39,308 nucleotides of DNA. Origin: Oxalobacteraceae bacterium. GTDB taxonomy: Bacteria; Pseudomonadota; Gammaproteobacteria; Burkholderiales; Burkholderiaceae_D. Of this stretch, positions 10,668 to 20,115 are shown piece after piece. Within the stretch, counting starts at the first letter, position 1. The number at the start of each line of letters is the position of its first letter. The notes beneath the pieces were generated by a model that did not search any database, was not told the DNA's origin, and saw nothing but the letters and a program-made list of their open reading frames with translations. Made by a program: the position numbers and the translations under genes. The stretch lies in contig CANHZI010000019.1 in NCBI GenBank assembly GCA_947464955.1, positions 1-39,308 of the forward strand, read 5' to 3'.

Positions 10668-11057
10668 ATGGATGAAGAAAACAACGTCACCTTGAGCGAC
10701 TTGCAAATTTCTATCTTGCGTATCCTGTGGGTGAAACCAGAATCGACGACCATGGAAGTGCTCGAAGCCTTGCGTCCGCAACGCATGCTTGCCCACACCA
10801 CCGTATCGACTTTACTCACCCGTCTAGAAAAACGCGGCATCGTGGCGTCTACACGCAACGGTAGGATTCACCACTATCGCGCCCTTATCTCGGAAAACCA
10901 AGTCCAAAAATCGATGGTGACCGATCTACTATCGTCACTCTTTTTTGGCAATGCACAAGCACTCGTCAAACATCTCGTGAGCGAGGACGAGATTAGTGCT
11001 GACGATTTAGCGCAAATACAAAAACTTTTGTCAAAAAAAGGCCGTGATCATGTTTGA
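10668..11057 (+). CDS. BlaI/MecI/CopY-family transcriptional repressor
   Basis: LSDLQISILRILWVKPESTTMEVLEALRPQRMLAHTTVSTLLTRLEKRGIVASTRNGRIHHYRALIS, typical winged helix of the BlaI family. Confidence 0.92.
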   Translation: MDEENNVTLSDLQISILRILWVKPESTTMEVLEALRPQRMLAHTTVSTLLTRLEKRGIVASTRNGRIHHYRALISENQVQKSMVTDLLSSLFFGNAQALVKHLVSEDEISADDLAQIQKLLSKKGRDHV

Positions 11058-13158
11058 TCTCTTTTGCTTTAAGTTGTTAGAGTTTTTTTGTACCTATTTT
11101 CTACATAGCTCAGCGTTGCTTGTATGCGCTTATTTGCTTAAGCGAAGTGGCGCCCTTAAAAATAGAGCCGTTGCTGAAACGATTTGGCGCTTTGCGTTTT
11201 GGGGTGGATTCGTATCGGCCACCGCCCTTAGCTTGCTCTCAAACGAAAAGCCAAGTCCATCACTCAAGTCCACGATGGAAACCGGCTCTCCTACAAAAAC
11301 GCTAGAGAGAACGCCTCCGACAAATACTCTTACTTCTTTGCCTCAAAGCGAGTCTAAGCAAGAGCTTGCGGTGCGCAAAAAGTCTGAAGATGAGATTCCA
11401 CCTTCGCCAGTTGAACTTGCCTCGAGTATCAATGCAAGCCATTTGCAAGCCGCAAAAACGATCAGCCTCTCAGCAGAGATTAAGCCTTATCTGGGTTACC
11501 TCGCATATGGGTGGCTAGTATTTTTGGTACTAAGCTTGACACAGTTCGCTTTACGTATTGTGCGCCTTAACCAGCAAGTGCATCGGTATCCCCTGTGTCA
11601 GCTGGACTTTCTCAGCCAGCTGGTTGAACGCAAGTTCCCTCAGTTTAAAGATCGATTAACAATTCGATGTTCTGAAACCTGGAGCAGCCCTATCGTGACC
11701 CCCAATAAGGTTATTTGTTTACCAGACTGGACTCTACGAGAACTCGCACCGAAACAACTCGAGATGATGGTCGCGCATGAAGTAGCACACATTCAACGCG
11801 ATGATCCCGTTCTCTCAATTGCATACCGTTTTTTGACGACTGCCTTCTTTTTTCAGCCGATGAACATAATCGCAGAGCGTGAACTCAATAGCTTGGCCGA
11901 ACTCGCCTGCGACGCCTTGGCCAGCGAAAGTTCAATCGAGAAACATCATCTCGCCGAAGCACTGTTTGCCTGCGCCAAAGCAAAGAAACGCAGTAACGAA
12001 ATACCCAAACTTGCGCTCGCCATGGCCAAAGCAAACTCGCCACTTGTAACGAGAGTACGTGTATTGATTGACGAAATGCCGACAATCCCGATGCAACATG
12101 CGAAGTTGATCTACTTTTCTAGCGCCACCGTGATCCTCATGCTGATACTCAGCGTTCCAAGTGTGCGGTTTACATTTACAGAACTGAGAAATCTACCAGC
12201 AATTGCCAGCGTGAACAAAATCACACCTTTGATTGATGCTATAGGCCAGCAGTTAACGGCCGTGAAAGAATTGAATTCAAGTCAGCCAGAAGCAATACCA
12301 GAGAAGCAAGCGACGGACTTAGCATCACTCAATAACACCAGTGAAGCGGTTGTGGCAGCGCCTGCAAACGCCGTCCAATCGGCGCCGATCAATGAACCCG
12401 GCATGCCGACAACTTCAAGCGAGCTACAAGGCACACAAGCAAGCCCGCAATGGACCATCGAGGACGCGAAACAGGCGCTCAACTCCAAGCGTTTGTCGGA
12501 CGCGTATGAGATCTTGCTCACGCTCGCCAAAGCTGACGATACCAAAGCGCAGAGCTTGTTGGGAACGATGTATTGGAATGGCGAGGGGCGTCCGATCGAT
12601 CTCGAAGAGGCTGAAAAATGGTTCCGGCTCGCAGCAAACAAAGGCGATCAAGCAGCGCTTCAATCCGTTCGCCTGATCGACGAAAGAAGACAAAAAAAAC
12701 GCTCAATAGAATTTTATACGGGCGAGTCAAAGAGTGCCGACTATCGATATCTTGAAGACAAATGCCCTGCGCCTACTTATAGCAACTCGCTCTTTGCATC
12801 AAATGCAAAAGCACTTGAGTCTTGGAACAAATGCGCGAAAAAACACTTGAATGCCTTAAGAGCAGCCAAAGCACAAGATCAAATCATTATTCCATCAGCC
12901 TTAATCCCGCTACTAACAGACCGCGAACTTAAAATGGCCGAGGACAATTCTTCTTTGGTGATTGAACACGCTATCGAGAGTATTGCAGTCAGCGAAGCAG
13001 AAATGCGTCGCGGTCTGCAAACATGGAACGATGCCCATCCCAACTTGATTACGAATTCAGCCTATATACCAGCGGCAAAATTACCGGAATCCACAGACAG
13101 AACACCTGAATATCGGGTTGCCGTACCACCTATGCAGTTGAAACAATCCTCACCCTAG
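11044..13158 (+). CDS. M56 (BlaR1/MecR1-like) membrane metallopeptidase fused to C-terminal Sel1-like repeat and a Cys-containing domain
   Basis: HEVAHIQRDDP zinc motif, ERELNSLAELACDALA, TM segments, then AQSLLGTMYWNGEGRPIDLEEAEKWFRLAANKGD Sel1 repeat and long C-terminal domain. Overlaps the BlaI stop. Confidence 0.9.
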   Translation: MIMFDLFCFKLLEFFCTYFLHSSALLVCAYLLKRSGALKNRAVAETIWRFAFWGGFVSATALSLLSNEKPSPSLKSTMETGSPTKTLERTPPTNTLTSLPQSESKQELAVRKKSEDEIPPSPVELASSINASHLQAAKTISLSAEIKPYLGYLAYGWLVFLVLSLTQFALRIVRLNQQVHRYPLCQLDFLSQLVERKFPQFKDRLTIRCSETWSSPIVTPNKVICLPDWTLRELAPKQLEMMVAHEVAHIQRDDPVLSIAYRFLTTAFFFQPMNIIAERELNSLAELACDALASESSIEKHHLAEALFACAKAKKRSNEIPKLALAMAKANSPLVTRVRVLIDEMPTIPMQHAKLIYFSSATVILMLILSVPSVRFTFTELRNLPAIASVNKITPLIDAIGQQLTAVKELNSSQPEAIPEKQATDLASLNNTSEAVVAAPANAVQSAPINEPGMPTTSSELQGTQASPQWTIEDAKQALNSKRLSDAYEILLTLAKADDTKAQSLLGTMYWNGEGRPIDLEEAEKWFRLAANKGDQAALQSVRLIDERRQKKRSIEFYTGESKSADYRYLEDKCPAPTYSNSLFASNAKALESWNKCAKKHLNALRAAKAQDQIIIPSALIPLLTDRELKMAEDNSSLVIEHAIESIAVSEAEMRRGLQTWNDAHPNLITNSAYIPAAKLPESTDRTPEYRVAVPPMQLKQSSP

Positions 13159-13219
13159 TAAGTCATAAACAAAACACTAAAACTGACATCTTTATCCTTG
13201 AATAACCATGGAGACATCA

Positions 13220-14026
13220 ATGAAAAATACTTCAATCAATACCAATAAGACGCAAAGCACGATGATCAAACTCGGTATCGCCGCAATGATCACTCTATCA
13301 GCACAATATGGCGCGGGAGCACTACCTATCAGCATTGGCGCAAGCTATGCGCAGCAAGCAGGGGTGAAGGAAGCCATAGAACTCATCAAGAATAAATCTT
13401 TCGCTCGCGCCCACGAAATTCTTTTGAGCCACGCCAAACAAGGTAACGCAGAGGCTCAAGGACTTCTTGGCGAAATGTATTGGTTTGGTGACGGTGTCGC
13501 TGTCGATGCCAAAGAGGCGGAGAAATGGTTTAAGCTCGGCGCAGAAAAAGCGGATCCAAAATCACAAGGTTTTATCAACCTCATTGCGCAACGTGAAGCG
13601 CGAAAAGGGGAAATTTCTTTCTATACGAATGAGTCCGTTGATCCCAAATTTCGCTACCTAGATAGTAAATGTATTACACCGGATTACGGTATTAATTCAT
13701 ACGCCTACAATCAGAAGTTAAACACGATCTGGCGCAAGTGTTATCGTGAATTTCAAGGAGCAATTAAGCAAGCGAAAGAACAGGATCAAGTTGTCGTTCC
13801 AGAAGACTTGCTTCAAATTCTGACAGAAGATGAGATCAAAAAAGTAGAAGCGAACAATTCAAAAATTGCCGATCTCATTCTCGAGAATATGGAGAAGAGT
13901 AAATCTGAGATCGACAAAGCTTTTGTCGCGTGGGCTGAAACTCGCCGTAATGAGCTGCGTAATTCCATGGCAGAAAAAGCGGAAATTCCTATGCGTACGG
14001 TTGAATTACCAAAAACTGTGCGGTAA
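13220..14026 (+). CDS. Secreted Sel1-like repeat protein, homologous to the C-terminal domain of the upstream M56 protein
   Basis: Signal-like N-terminus; AQGLLGEMYWFGDGVAVDAKEAEKWFKLGAEKADP Sel1 repeat; FYTNESVDPKFRYLDSKCITPDY co-linear with FYTGESKSADYRYLEDKCPAPTY of the M56 protein. ORF start 13208, RBS favours 13220. Confidence 0.8.
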   Translation: MKNTSINTNKTQSTMIKLGIAAMITLSAQYGAGALPISIGASYAQQAGVKEAIELIKNKSFARAHEILLSHAKQGNAEAQGLLGEMYWFGDGVAVDAKEAEKWFKLGAEKADPKSQGFINLIAQREARKGEISFYTNESVDPKFRYLDSKCITPDYGINSYAYNQKLNTIWRKCYREFQGAIKQAKEQDQVVVPEDLLQILTEDEIKKVEANNSKIADLILENMEKSKSEIDKAFVAWAETRRNELRNSMAEKAEIPMRTVELPKTVR

Positions 14027-14033
14027 TTTGATG

Positions 14034-14070
14034 GTGCGAGCTGGATAGAGCGAAAACTTCCAGCTCGCAC
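14034..14070. terminator. Hairpin between convergent genes (Sel1 protein and TonB receptor)
   Basis: Perfect 11-bp inverted repeat GTGCGAGCTGG / CCAGCTCGCAC with 15-nt loop; little U-tract. Confidence 0.6.
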
Positions 14071-14079
14071 TTCGATCAA

Positions 14080-16338
14080 TCAAAAGCGGTGTTCATAATT
14101 CAAACGGATATTCAGTTTTGGTGGATTGAAGGCGTTGCGCACAACGCTTCCCTGCATGTCTTGATACTGTGAACGTGACATCGGAATCTGATGCAGTAAA
14201 TTACTTGCACTTAAGCGTAGATTCGACTTCGTATCGAACTTCCACAAAGCATAGGCTTCCAAACTCCGGTTTGCACTGCCCCAATTGGTTTGGTACTCAG
14301 AGCTACGCACCAAACCCGCATTTTGAAATGCAAAGCTCGCCCCCACTGTCAGCGGCAATTCTTGAGGTTTATAGTCTAGGCCAAGATTAATTCTCACTGG
14401 CACCTGGGCATCAAGACGATTGTTCGGGCCAGGAACGGTATCAATACTAGAACGATTGAAACCCGCATTCGCCCGGAAATCGATGGCCGGAGCATCGTCC
14501 ATCAACAAACGCAAAGGGAACTTCGCTTCGAGCTCTATTCCGCGTGTCGTCGCATGCCCAACGTTCATTGGCATCAATGCCCACAAATTATCTTGGTACA
14601 ACAAGATATTACGAGTAATTCCGTTGATCTTACGCATGAAGAAATTGACACTAAAAACACCGCCACCATCGACGAAATGCTCGTAGCCAAAATCAAAGCC
14701 TGTCGCTAGTTCTGGCTTCAAATTAGGGTTTGCCAAACTATCCGGTGCAGTTTGACTATTATTGGTTGAATAGTAATGGCGATGGACCAGATCCCAAGAA
14801 TTGACAGCTTTGTAGGTGCGAGAAAACGCAAAACGAAATTGCTGATTAGGGCGATCTGGGACCTTGTACAAAGTCTGAAAAATCGGACTTAATACCGATG
14901 ATCGATTACGAACTGAGGGTAAATCTGTGCCGCGTCCGTTTAGAGTAATACCTTCCCAACGTGCGCCCAAATAAAAGGAAAGCTGCTTGTCTAAAGTCCA
15001 TTCATCTTGCGCATACAAAGCGGAACGCTGTACCTTGAACTCGACATCCTCACGTTGATCAATCGGCATCACGACGGTATTGATTGCCGTTGTACCACGC
15101 GTCAGATTATCACTACTTTGCCAACGGGAAGCAGCCTCCCAGCCCATCGATAATACGTGGTCCTCGATAAATGGCGCTGAGTACTTACCGCTCGTACTCC
15201 ACCCTCGATTATAGTTTTCGGTATCGACATGGCGCGCAAAAAGTGGACTTTCGTTTGCTTGGCGACCGAAGGTATTGCCTGCGGATTTCGCATGCCAATA
15301 ATGCGTCCCAAAACGCAATTCGAGCTTGGCGCTATCACCGAGCTTACGTACCCAACTTAGATTATTACTGAGATTTTGACTATTGTTTTGGGTGTTATAG
15401 TCTTCAAACACAAAGGGATAAAGAGGTCCAATTTCACTCAAGGTATTTAGTCTTGAAAGATTGGTGTTGCTATTGATGCTAATGAAGGAATTCAAACTCA
15501 ATACGTCATCGTTCTCAAAAGTCCAAATCAAGCGCGGGGCGCTCGACACCGATCGATTACGATTATCATCATGTCCCGCTGTTCGACGTAACAGTTGAGT
15601 TTCACCTTGCGCATTTAAATTACGCGTTTGACTAGTGTTACCCGTATTTTCATTGTGTCCAACATAAACATTCAAAGGTAGGCTATAGGCGAGTTGATCA
15701 AATTTATCGGAGAACTGTAAGCTCGTGTACAAGCCTGATGGTTGATCACTCCGTTGATAGTAGCCAAGCTTCAATAAGTACTGCGCTAACTGTACCGATT
15801 TCTTCAAAATGACATTGATCGTGCCCGCAACTGCTTGCGCACTAAATTCCGCACTTGCGGAGCGTACGATTTCTATCCGTTCTATCAAATCAGGAGATAG
15901 GCTTTCTATCGAAAATCCCGGTGGACTTGGCTCGCCATTTAACAAAATTTGAGTATATCCCGCCCCCAAACCTCGCATGCGAATTGCGCCGTTGACCACA
16001 CTCACACTAGGCAAACGCTTTAAGACATCACTGATTTCTGTGTCGCCATAACGTGCGATTTCTTCTTGTGTAATGACGATCTTGCTGGCGGTATCGAATC
16101 GCCTTGCATCGTATTCGCGATTTCCTTTGACCTCAACCTTTTGCGACTTGTCTGAAGAAACGCTCACTGCATTTTTTGTATCTTTACCGAGCTTGCTGTC
16201 TTTAGCGAGCTTTGCATCTTGATAGTCGCCACTAGTACCTAGCTCACCCGCCAACACCTTAATTGGAAAGGCAAATAAAGCGGCAATCACACATGCAATG
16301 GTGGTCGATGGTAGGCGGCGGGACGGAAGAGCGGGCAT
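14080..16338 (-). CDS. TonB-dependent outer-membrane receptor
   Basis: Plug domain (EIARYGDTEISDVLKRLPSVSVVNGAIRMRGLGAGYTQILLNGEPSPPGFSIESLSPDLIERIEIVRSASAEFSAQAVAGTINVILKK) and large beta-barrel ending LNIRLNYEHRF. Confidence 0.92.
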   Translation of the reverse strand: MPALPSRRLPSTTIACVIAALFAFPIKVLAGELGTSGDYQDAKLAKDSKLGKDTKNAVSVSSDKSQKVEVKGNREYDARRFDTASKIVITQEEIARYGDTEISDVLKRLPSVSVVNGAIRMRGLGAGYTQILLNGEPSPPGFSIESLSPDLIERIEIVRSASAEFSAQAVAGTINVILKKSVQLAQYLLKLGYYQRSDQPSGLYTSLQFSDKFDQLAYSLPLNVYVGHNENTGNTSQTRNLNAQGETQLLRRTAGHDDNRNRSVSSAPRLIWTFENDDVLSLNSFISINSNTNLSRLNTLSEIGPLYPFVFEDYNTQNNSQNLSNNLSWVRKLGDSAKLELRFGTHYWHAKSAGNTFGRQANESPLFARHVDTENYNRGWSTSGKYSAPFIEDHVLSMGWEAASRWQSSDNLTRGTTAINTVVMPIDQREDVEFKVQRSALYAQDEWTLDKQLSFYLGARWEGITLNGRGTDLPSVRNRSSVLSPIFQTLYKVPDRPNQQFRFAFSRTYKAVNSWDLVHRHYYSTNNSQTAPDSLANPNLKPELATGFDFGYEHFVDGGGVFSVNFFMRKINGITRNILLYQDNLWALMPMNVGHATTRGIELEAKFPLRLLMDDAPAIDFRANAGFNRSSIDTVPGPNNRLDAQVPVRINLGLDYKPQELPLTVGASFAFQNAGLVRSSEYQTNWGSANRSLEAYALWKFDTKSNLRLSASNLLHQIPMSRSQYQDMQGSVVRNAFNPPKLNIRLNYEHRF

Positions 16339-16551
16339 GAGTGGATTAGATCAAGTGGCGAATGCAGCGCAAAAAGTAAACTAGAATGATAATAGATATG
16401 ACTGTTGCTCTGCACAAAAGTTCCAACTATAAACGGCAGGGGCGATGAAAATCTTGACTGAACTCGTCGCAAGTTGAAGGGTCATATGGCTTTAACACGA
16501 AAAGCAACACATCTCAGCATACCTTTACATGTTCAATGAAGGAAAAAAACC

Positions 16552-17202
16552 ATGATTCAACTCTATTATTCGCCAGGAACAGCCAGCCTCGCCCCGCATT
16601 TCATTCTAGAAGAACTCGCGCAAAGCTATGAGCTCATCTTGGTCGACACAGCCAAGCAAGAACACCAGCAAGAGCCGTACCTGAAATTGAATCCGCTTGG
16701 GAAAATTCCTTTGTTGTTCGACGATGGGGAGTCAATGACTGAAAGTGCTGCTATTTGCTTACACCTTTGTGATCGCTTTGCCACAAATTCGGCAAACTTT
16801 ATGCATCCTTCATTGGCAACGAAAGAACGGGCGCAGCTGTACAAATGGATGCTATTCCTATCCAACACCTTGCAAGCAGAGCTCGTCACTTATTTTTATC
16901 CAGAACGGCTGCTGGCCGATCCAGTCCTTGCAGAACAAATCAAACAGAGTGCTGAAAGACGTATCGTCCCCATGTTTGAATACATCGACCAACATCTGGC
17001 GAAATCTGGGACGCCGTATTTACTTGGCGATACCGTCTCTGCAGCAGATTTCTTTTTATTCATGCTAGGGCGATGGTCACGCGGGATGCAAAAGCCGGCT
17101 CGCGCTTATCCGCATCTCGGTAAATTTATGCAAGATATGTTTGCTCGACCACGGGTAAAAGCCGTATTTGATCAAGAAGGAATTCAAGCGCCCTACTTCT
17201 GA
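16552..17202 (+). CDS. Glutathione S-transferase family protein
   Basis: MIQLYYSPGTASLAPHFILEE...LNPLGKIPLLFDDGESMTESAAICLHLCDRF; C-terminal helical domain. Confidence 0.92.
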   Translation: MIQLYYSPGTASLAPHFILEELAQSYELILVDTAKQEHQQEPYLKLNPLGKIPLLFDDGESMTESAAICLHLCDRFATNSANFMHPSLATKERAQLYKWMLFLSNTLQAELVTYFYPERLLADPVLAEQIKQSAERRIVPMFEYIDQHLAKSGTPYLLGDTVSAADFFLFMLGRWSRGMQKPARAYPHLGKFMQDMFARPRVKAVFDQEGIQAPYF

Positions 17203-17215
17203 TTTGCATTATGTT

Positions 17216-17254
17216 GAAAAGCCCTTCTGACCAATGATCAAAGGGGCTTTTTTT
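17216..17254 (+). terminator. Rho-independent terminator downstream of GST
   Basis: AAAAGCCCTT...AAGGGGCTTTTTTT imperfect stem with T-run. Confidence 0.75.
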
Positions 17255-17291
17255 ACAATCAAAGCGATGCCAAATTCCAACGGTATAGAGA

Positions 17292-18746
17292 CTACTTCAT
17301 TGGTACGCGATCAATCGCTTTCATTAAGCGATACATAAACTCCAGTTCTTCGGCAAACACTTTCACATCGATGCGTTCATCCCGGCCATGGGCGCGCCCA
17401 TCGTCAAGATCATCAAACATGGCGTCGACCCCATAAGTGGGGATTCCAGCTGCGCGGGTATAAATGCTGTCGGAGGCCCCCGCCGTCATGCTCGGCAAAA
17501 CTGCGATATCGGGCCACATCGACTTCGTCACTTGTTCCACTGCCGCCCGAACTGGGCCAGAAGGAGCAGACTCGGGACTTGGACGGGCAGCGGTGCGTAC
17601 ACTGAACTTCACACTAGGATCACGCATCACTTGCTTCAATAAAGCTTCAGTCCCTGCTTGCGTTTCGCCAGGTACAACACGGCATTGAATCGTCGCTTTG
17701 GCGCGCTGCGGCAAAGCATTCTCCGCATGGCCACCGCTGATTTCTGTCGCGGTACAGGTAGTGCGCATTTGAATATTGGTTTCAACCTCGCGTGATAGGC
17801 GCTTCGCTGCCGCCAAATCGGACTTTTCACCACTCACGGCAAGCATGTCTTTCTTTATCTGTCCCTGCTCCAATGCGGCTCGCCCTTTGAAATACTGCTT
17901 CACAGTGTCAGTGAGGTGCAAAGGGAAAGAATAGTCTGAGAGGCGCGCCAACGCTTGCGACAAACGATAGATTGGATTGTCTTTCGTCGGACGTGAACTG
18001 TGACCGCCTTTATCTGTCACTTCGACCTCGAAACTCAAAAACATCTTTTCGCTGGTTTGCATGGTGAGATAAATCTTCTTGCCATTTTTAATCGCGGCTT
18101 CACCAGCATCAGGATTAATGACTAAACCAGCATCAACCAAAGAGCGATGCTCTTTCAGTAAAAAATCAACCCCATTTGCAACGCCACCAGCCTCTTCGTC
18201 TGCAGTAAAAGCGACAATGATGTCGCGCTCAGGCACATAGCCCTCTTGTTTTAAACGAATCAAGCTTGCCAGCATGGCGCTATTTTGTCCTAGCATATCA
18301 ATCACACCACGTCCGTACAGCCATCCGTCTTTCTCTGCCAATTTAAACGGATCGAAATTCCAATCCTCAGGCTTGGCTTCAACCACGTCGAGATGGCCAA
18401 TAAATAAAGTAGGCTTAGCTTGCGTCTTGCCCCGTAAACGAACAACCGTATTGGCTTTATCGGGAAAATCTTTCGGAGCCAATACTTTTACGTCATCACT
18501 AGCAAAACCTGCTGCTAGCAAACGATCAGCGACCAGCTTCGCGGCATTGGTTGAGCCCAAACTATGAACCGACTTAACAGCGACTAGTTCAGATAGAACT
18601 TGGCGCCCAAGCGCAACGTTTGCAGCGGGTGCGCTAGTCTGCTGAGCCCACAAGGGTGAACTGTATGCCACGAGGCTCACTAATCCGGCAATCGCTAAAG
18701 ATCGTGAACTTGAGAATGACTTCTTCACCAACTTAATGTGATCCAT
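17292..18746 (-). CDS. M20-family metallopeptidase, exported
   Basis: Signal peptide; TLFIGHLDVVEAKPEDWNFDPFKLAEKDGWLYGRGVIDMLGQ and FTADEEAGG motifs of M20 peptidases. Confidence 0.9.
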   Translation of the reverse strand: MDHIKLVKKSFSSSRSLAIAGLVSLVAYSSPLWAQQTSAPAANVALGRQVLSELVAVKSVHSLGSTNAAKLVADRLLAAGFASDDVKVLAPKDFPDKANTVVRLRGKTQAKPTLFIGHLDVVEAKPEDWNFDPFKLAEKDGWLYGRGVIDMLGQNSAMLASLIRLKQEGYVPERDIIVAFTADEEAGGVANGVDFLLKEHRSLVDAGLVINPDAGEAAIKNGKKIYLTMQTSEKMFLSFEVEVTDKGGHSSRPTKDNPIYRLSQALARLSDYSFPLHLTDTVKQYFKGRAALEQGQIKKDMLAVSGEKSDLAAAKRLSREVETNIQMRTTCTATEISGGHAENALPQRAKATIQCRVVPGETQAGTEALLKQVMRDPSVKFSVRTAARPSPESAPSGPVRAAVEQVTKSMWPDIAVLPSMTAGASDSIYTRAAGIPTYGVDAMFDDLDDGRAHGRDERIDVKVFAEELEFMYRLMKAIDRVPMK

Positions 18747-19215
18747 GGTTTGCTTTCTTTAACTAAATCAATCAATAGGAAACGCGATTCGAATCTGTCC
18801 GCGATCCCCAACATTTTCCCCATTTTGTGCACTTTAGAGCCAGTTCTCTAAACCTAAAAATTGATCATACTCTCATAGGAGAACAAGGCTCATTTCTTTT
18901 TATTGATCGATGTTTTTTTGTTGCATCGCAAATAGACACTAGCTGCTTCCGATATTGATAATGCATTCAAATCTTCAATGACACAAATACAGATCCAAAC
19001 TATTGGACAAAGTGCTTTGTTGATTTTCACGTCGCTGAGTAATGACGCTTGGGGGAGACAGTCCGAGCCGCAGCACCCACATTAATCAGTGTTTTAGTTT
19101 CTTTCATCCATTTGAGTTTTTTGAAATGCCGAGATCTTGGTAGGGGCTTGCTTTGCCCTAAAAACCGAGCATTGAAGTCAATCAAAGATACTCAAAAGTG
19201 CTCAATGGGAGTCGC

Positions 19216-20115
19216 ATGATGAAGTTTACATTTAGCTTGAAGCAGCTTTTCTTATCGGTTGTTTTGCTATCACTCACTGCTGTATCTGGTTTAGCAAGCG
19301 CAGAAAATTACACACTATGGATCAACGGTCGCACTGGAGGTGGTGTGGTCGGTAACTACAATAGCTTTACCTACTGGGGGCCATCGACAACTGCGGCCGG
19401 GGTCAATAAGAAGTCGGTCAACTGGGACGGCTACAACAGCATTGCCTCCCAAAACAGCAAAATTCGTGACGCTTTAGATTGCTTCTGCACCGGTTCTAAC
19501 TGGTGCTATGTGGCGACGCACAGCGCCGGTGATTTAATGTTGGGTTACACCTTAGCGAATTATGGTGGATCTTCTCGCATGAAGAAGAACGCGGTCGCCA
19601 ATTCGTCCGGACAATGCGGTAACTCAGATGGCACAGCCCAAGTAGGCTGGAACATCAAATGGGTGCGCACAGCATCTGGTGCGGGAGGCGGTTCAGAGCT
19701 TTCTGACGCAGGCTCATGGGCAGTATCCGAACCACTCGTCAAAGATTTAAAAACCAGCACTGCACGCGCTATGTACAACCACAATGAAACACGCAATATC
19801 TGGTTCTACATGTATGCTGGCGCTAAAGGTACGATCTATTCAGGCATCTTACCAGGCCAAGATGATGAAGCCGTGGCTTATCACAGTACTGGCGGTGTTG
19901 CTGGATCTTCGGGCACTTCGCTGTGCAATCCTAGTGATTGGTTTTGTAACGATTTGAAGTTGGGCACAGCAGCCAACGAAGGTGGTTCAGTCAAATGGGC
20001 CTACCATTCGGTCGTATTCAGAGATGATGCAGAGGCCTACAACCATTACGCCAATGGTAATTGGCAGGGAATTATCTCGGTAGTTCGAGCGGCCATGGTT
20101 TCGAATGCGCTCTAA
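19216..20115 (+). CDS. Secreted protein, possible alpha/beta-hydrolase (lipase/esterase-like) fold
   Basis: Signal peptide MMKFTFSLKQLFLSVVLLSLTAVSGLASA; YTLWINGRTGG near the mature N-terminus and WCYVATHSAGDLMLGYTL resembling a nucleophile elbow. Function inferred. Confidence 0.6.
   Translation: MMKFTFSLKQLFLSVVLLSLTAVSGLASAENYTLWINGRTGGGVVGNYNSFTYWGPSTTAAGVNKKSVNWDGYNSIASQNSKIRDALDCFCTGSNWCYVATHSAGDLMLGYTLANYGGSSRMKKNAVANSSGQCGNSDGTAQVGWNIKWVRTASGAGGGSELSDAGSWAVSEPLVKDLKTSTARAMYNHNETRNIWFYMYAGAKGTIYSGILPGQDDEAVAYHSTGGVAGSSGTSLCNPSDWFCNDLKLGTAANEGGSVKWAYHSVVFRDDAEAYNHYANGNWQGIISVVRAAMVSNAL

Noticed and set aside
12282-12641. Minus-strand 119-aa ORF inside the M56-Sel1 gene
   Set aside because: Antisense to a well-supported CDS with no recognisable domain.
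19010-19090. Possible riboswitch-like leader upstream of the 19216 gene
   Set aside because: Compared by eye with the c-di-GMP-I (GEMM) consensus and no convincing core match was found.
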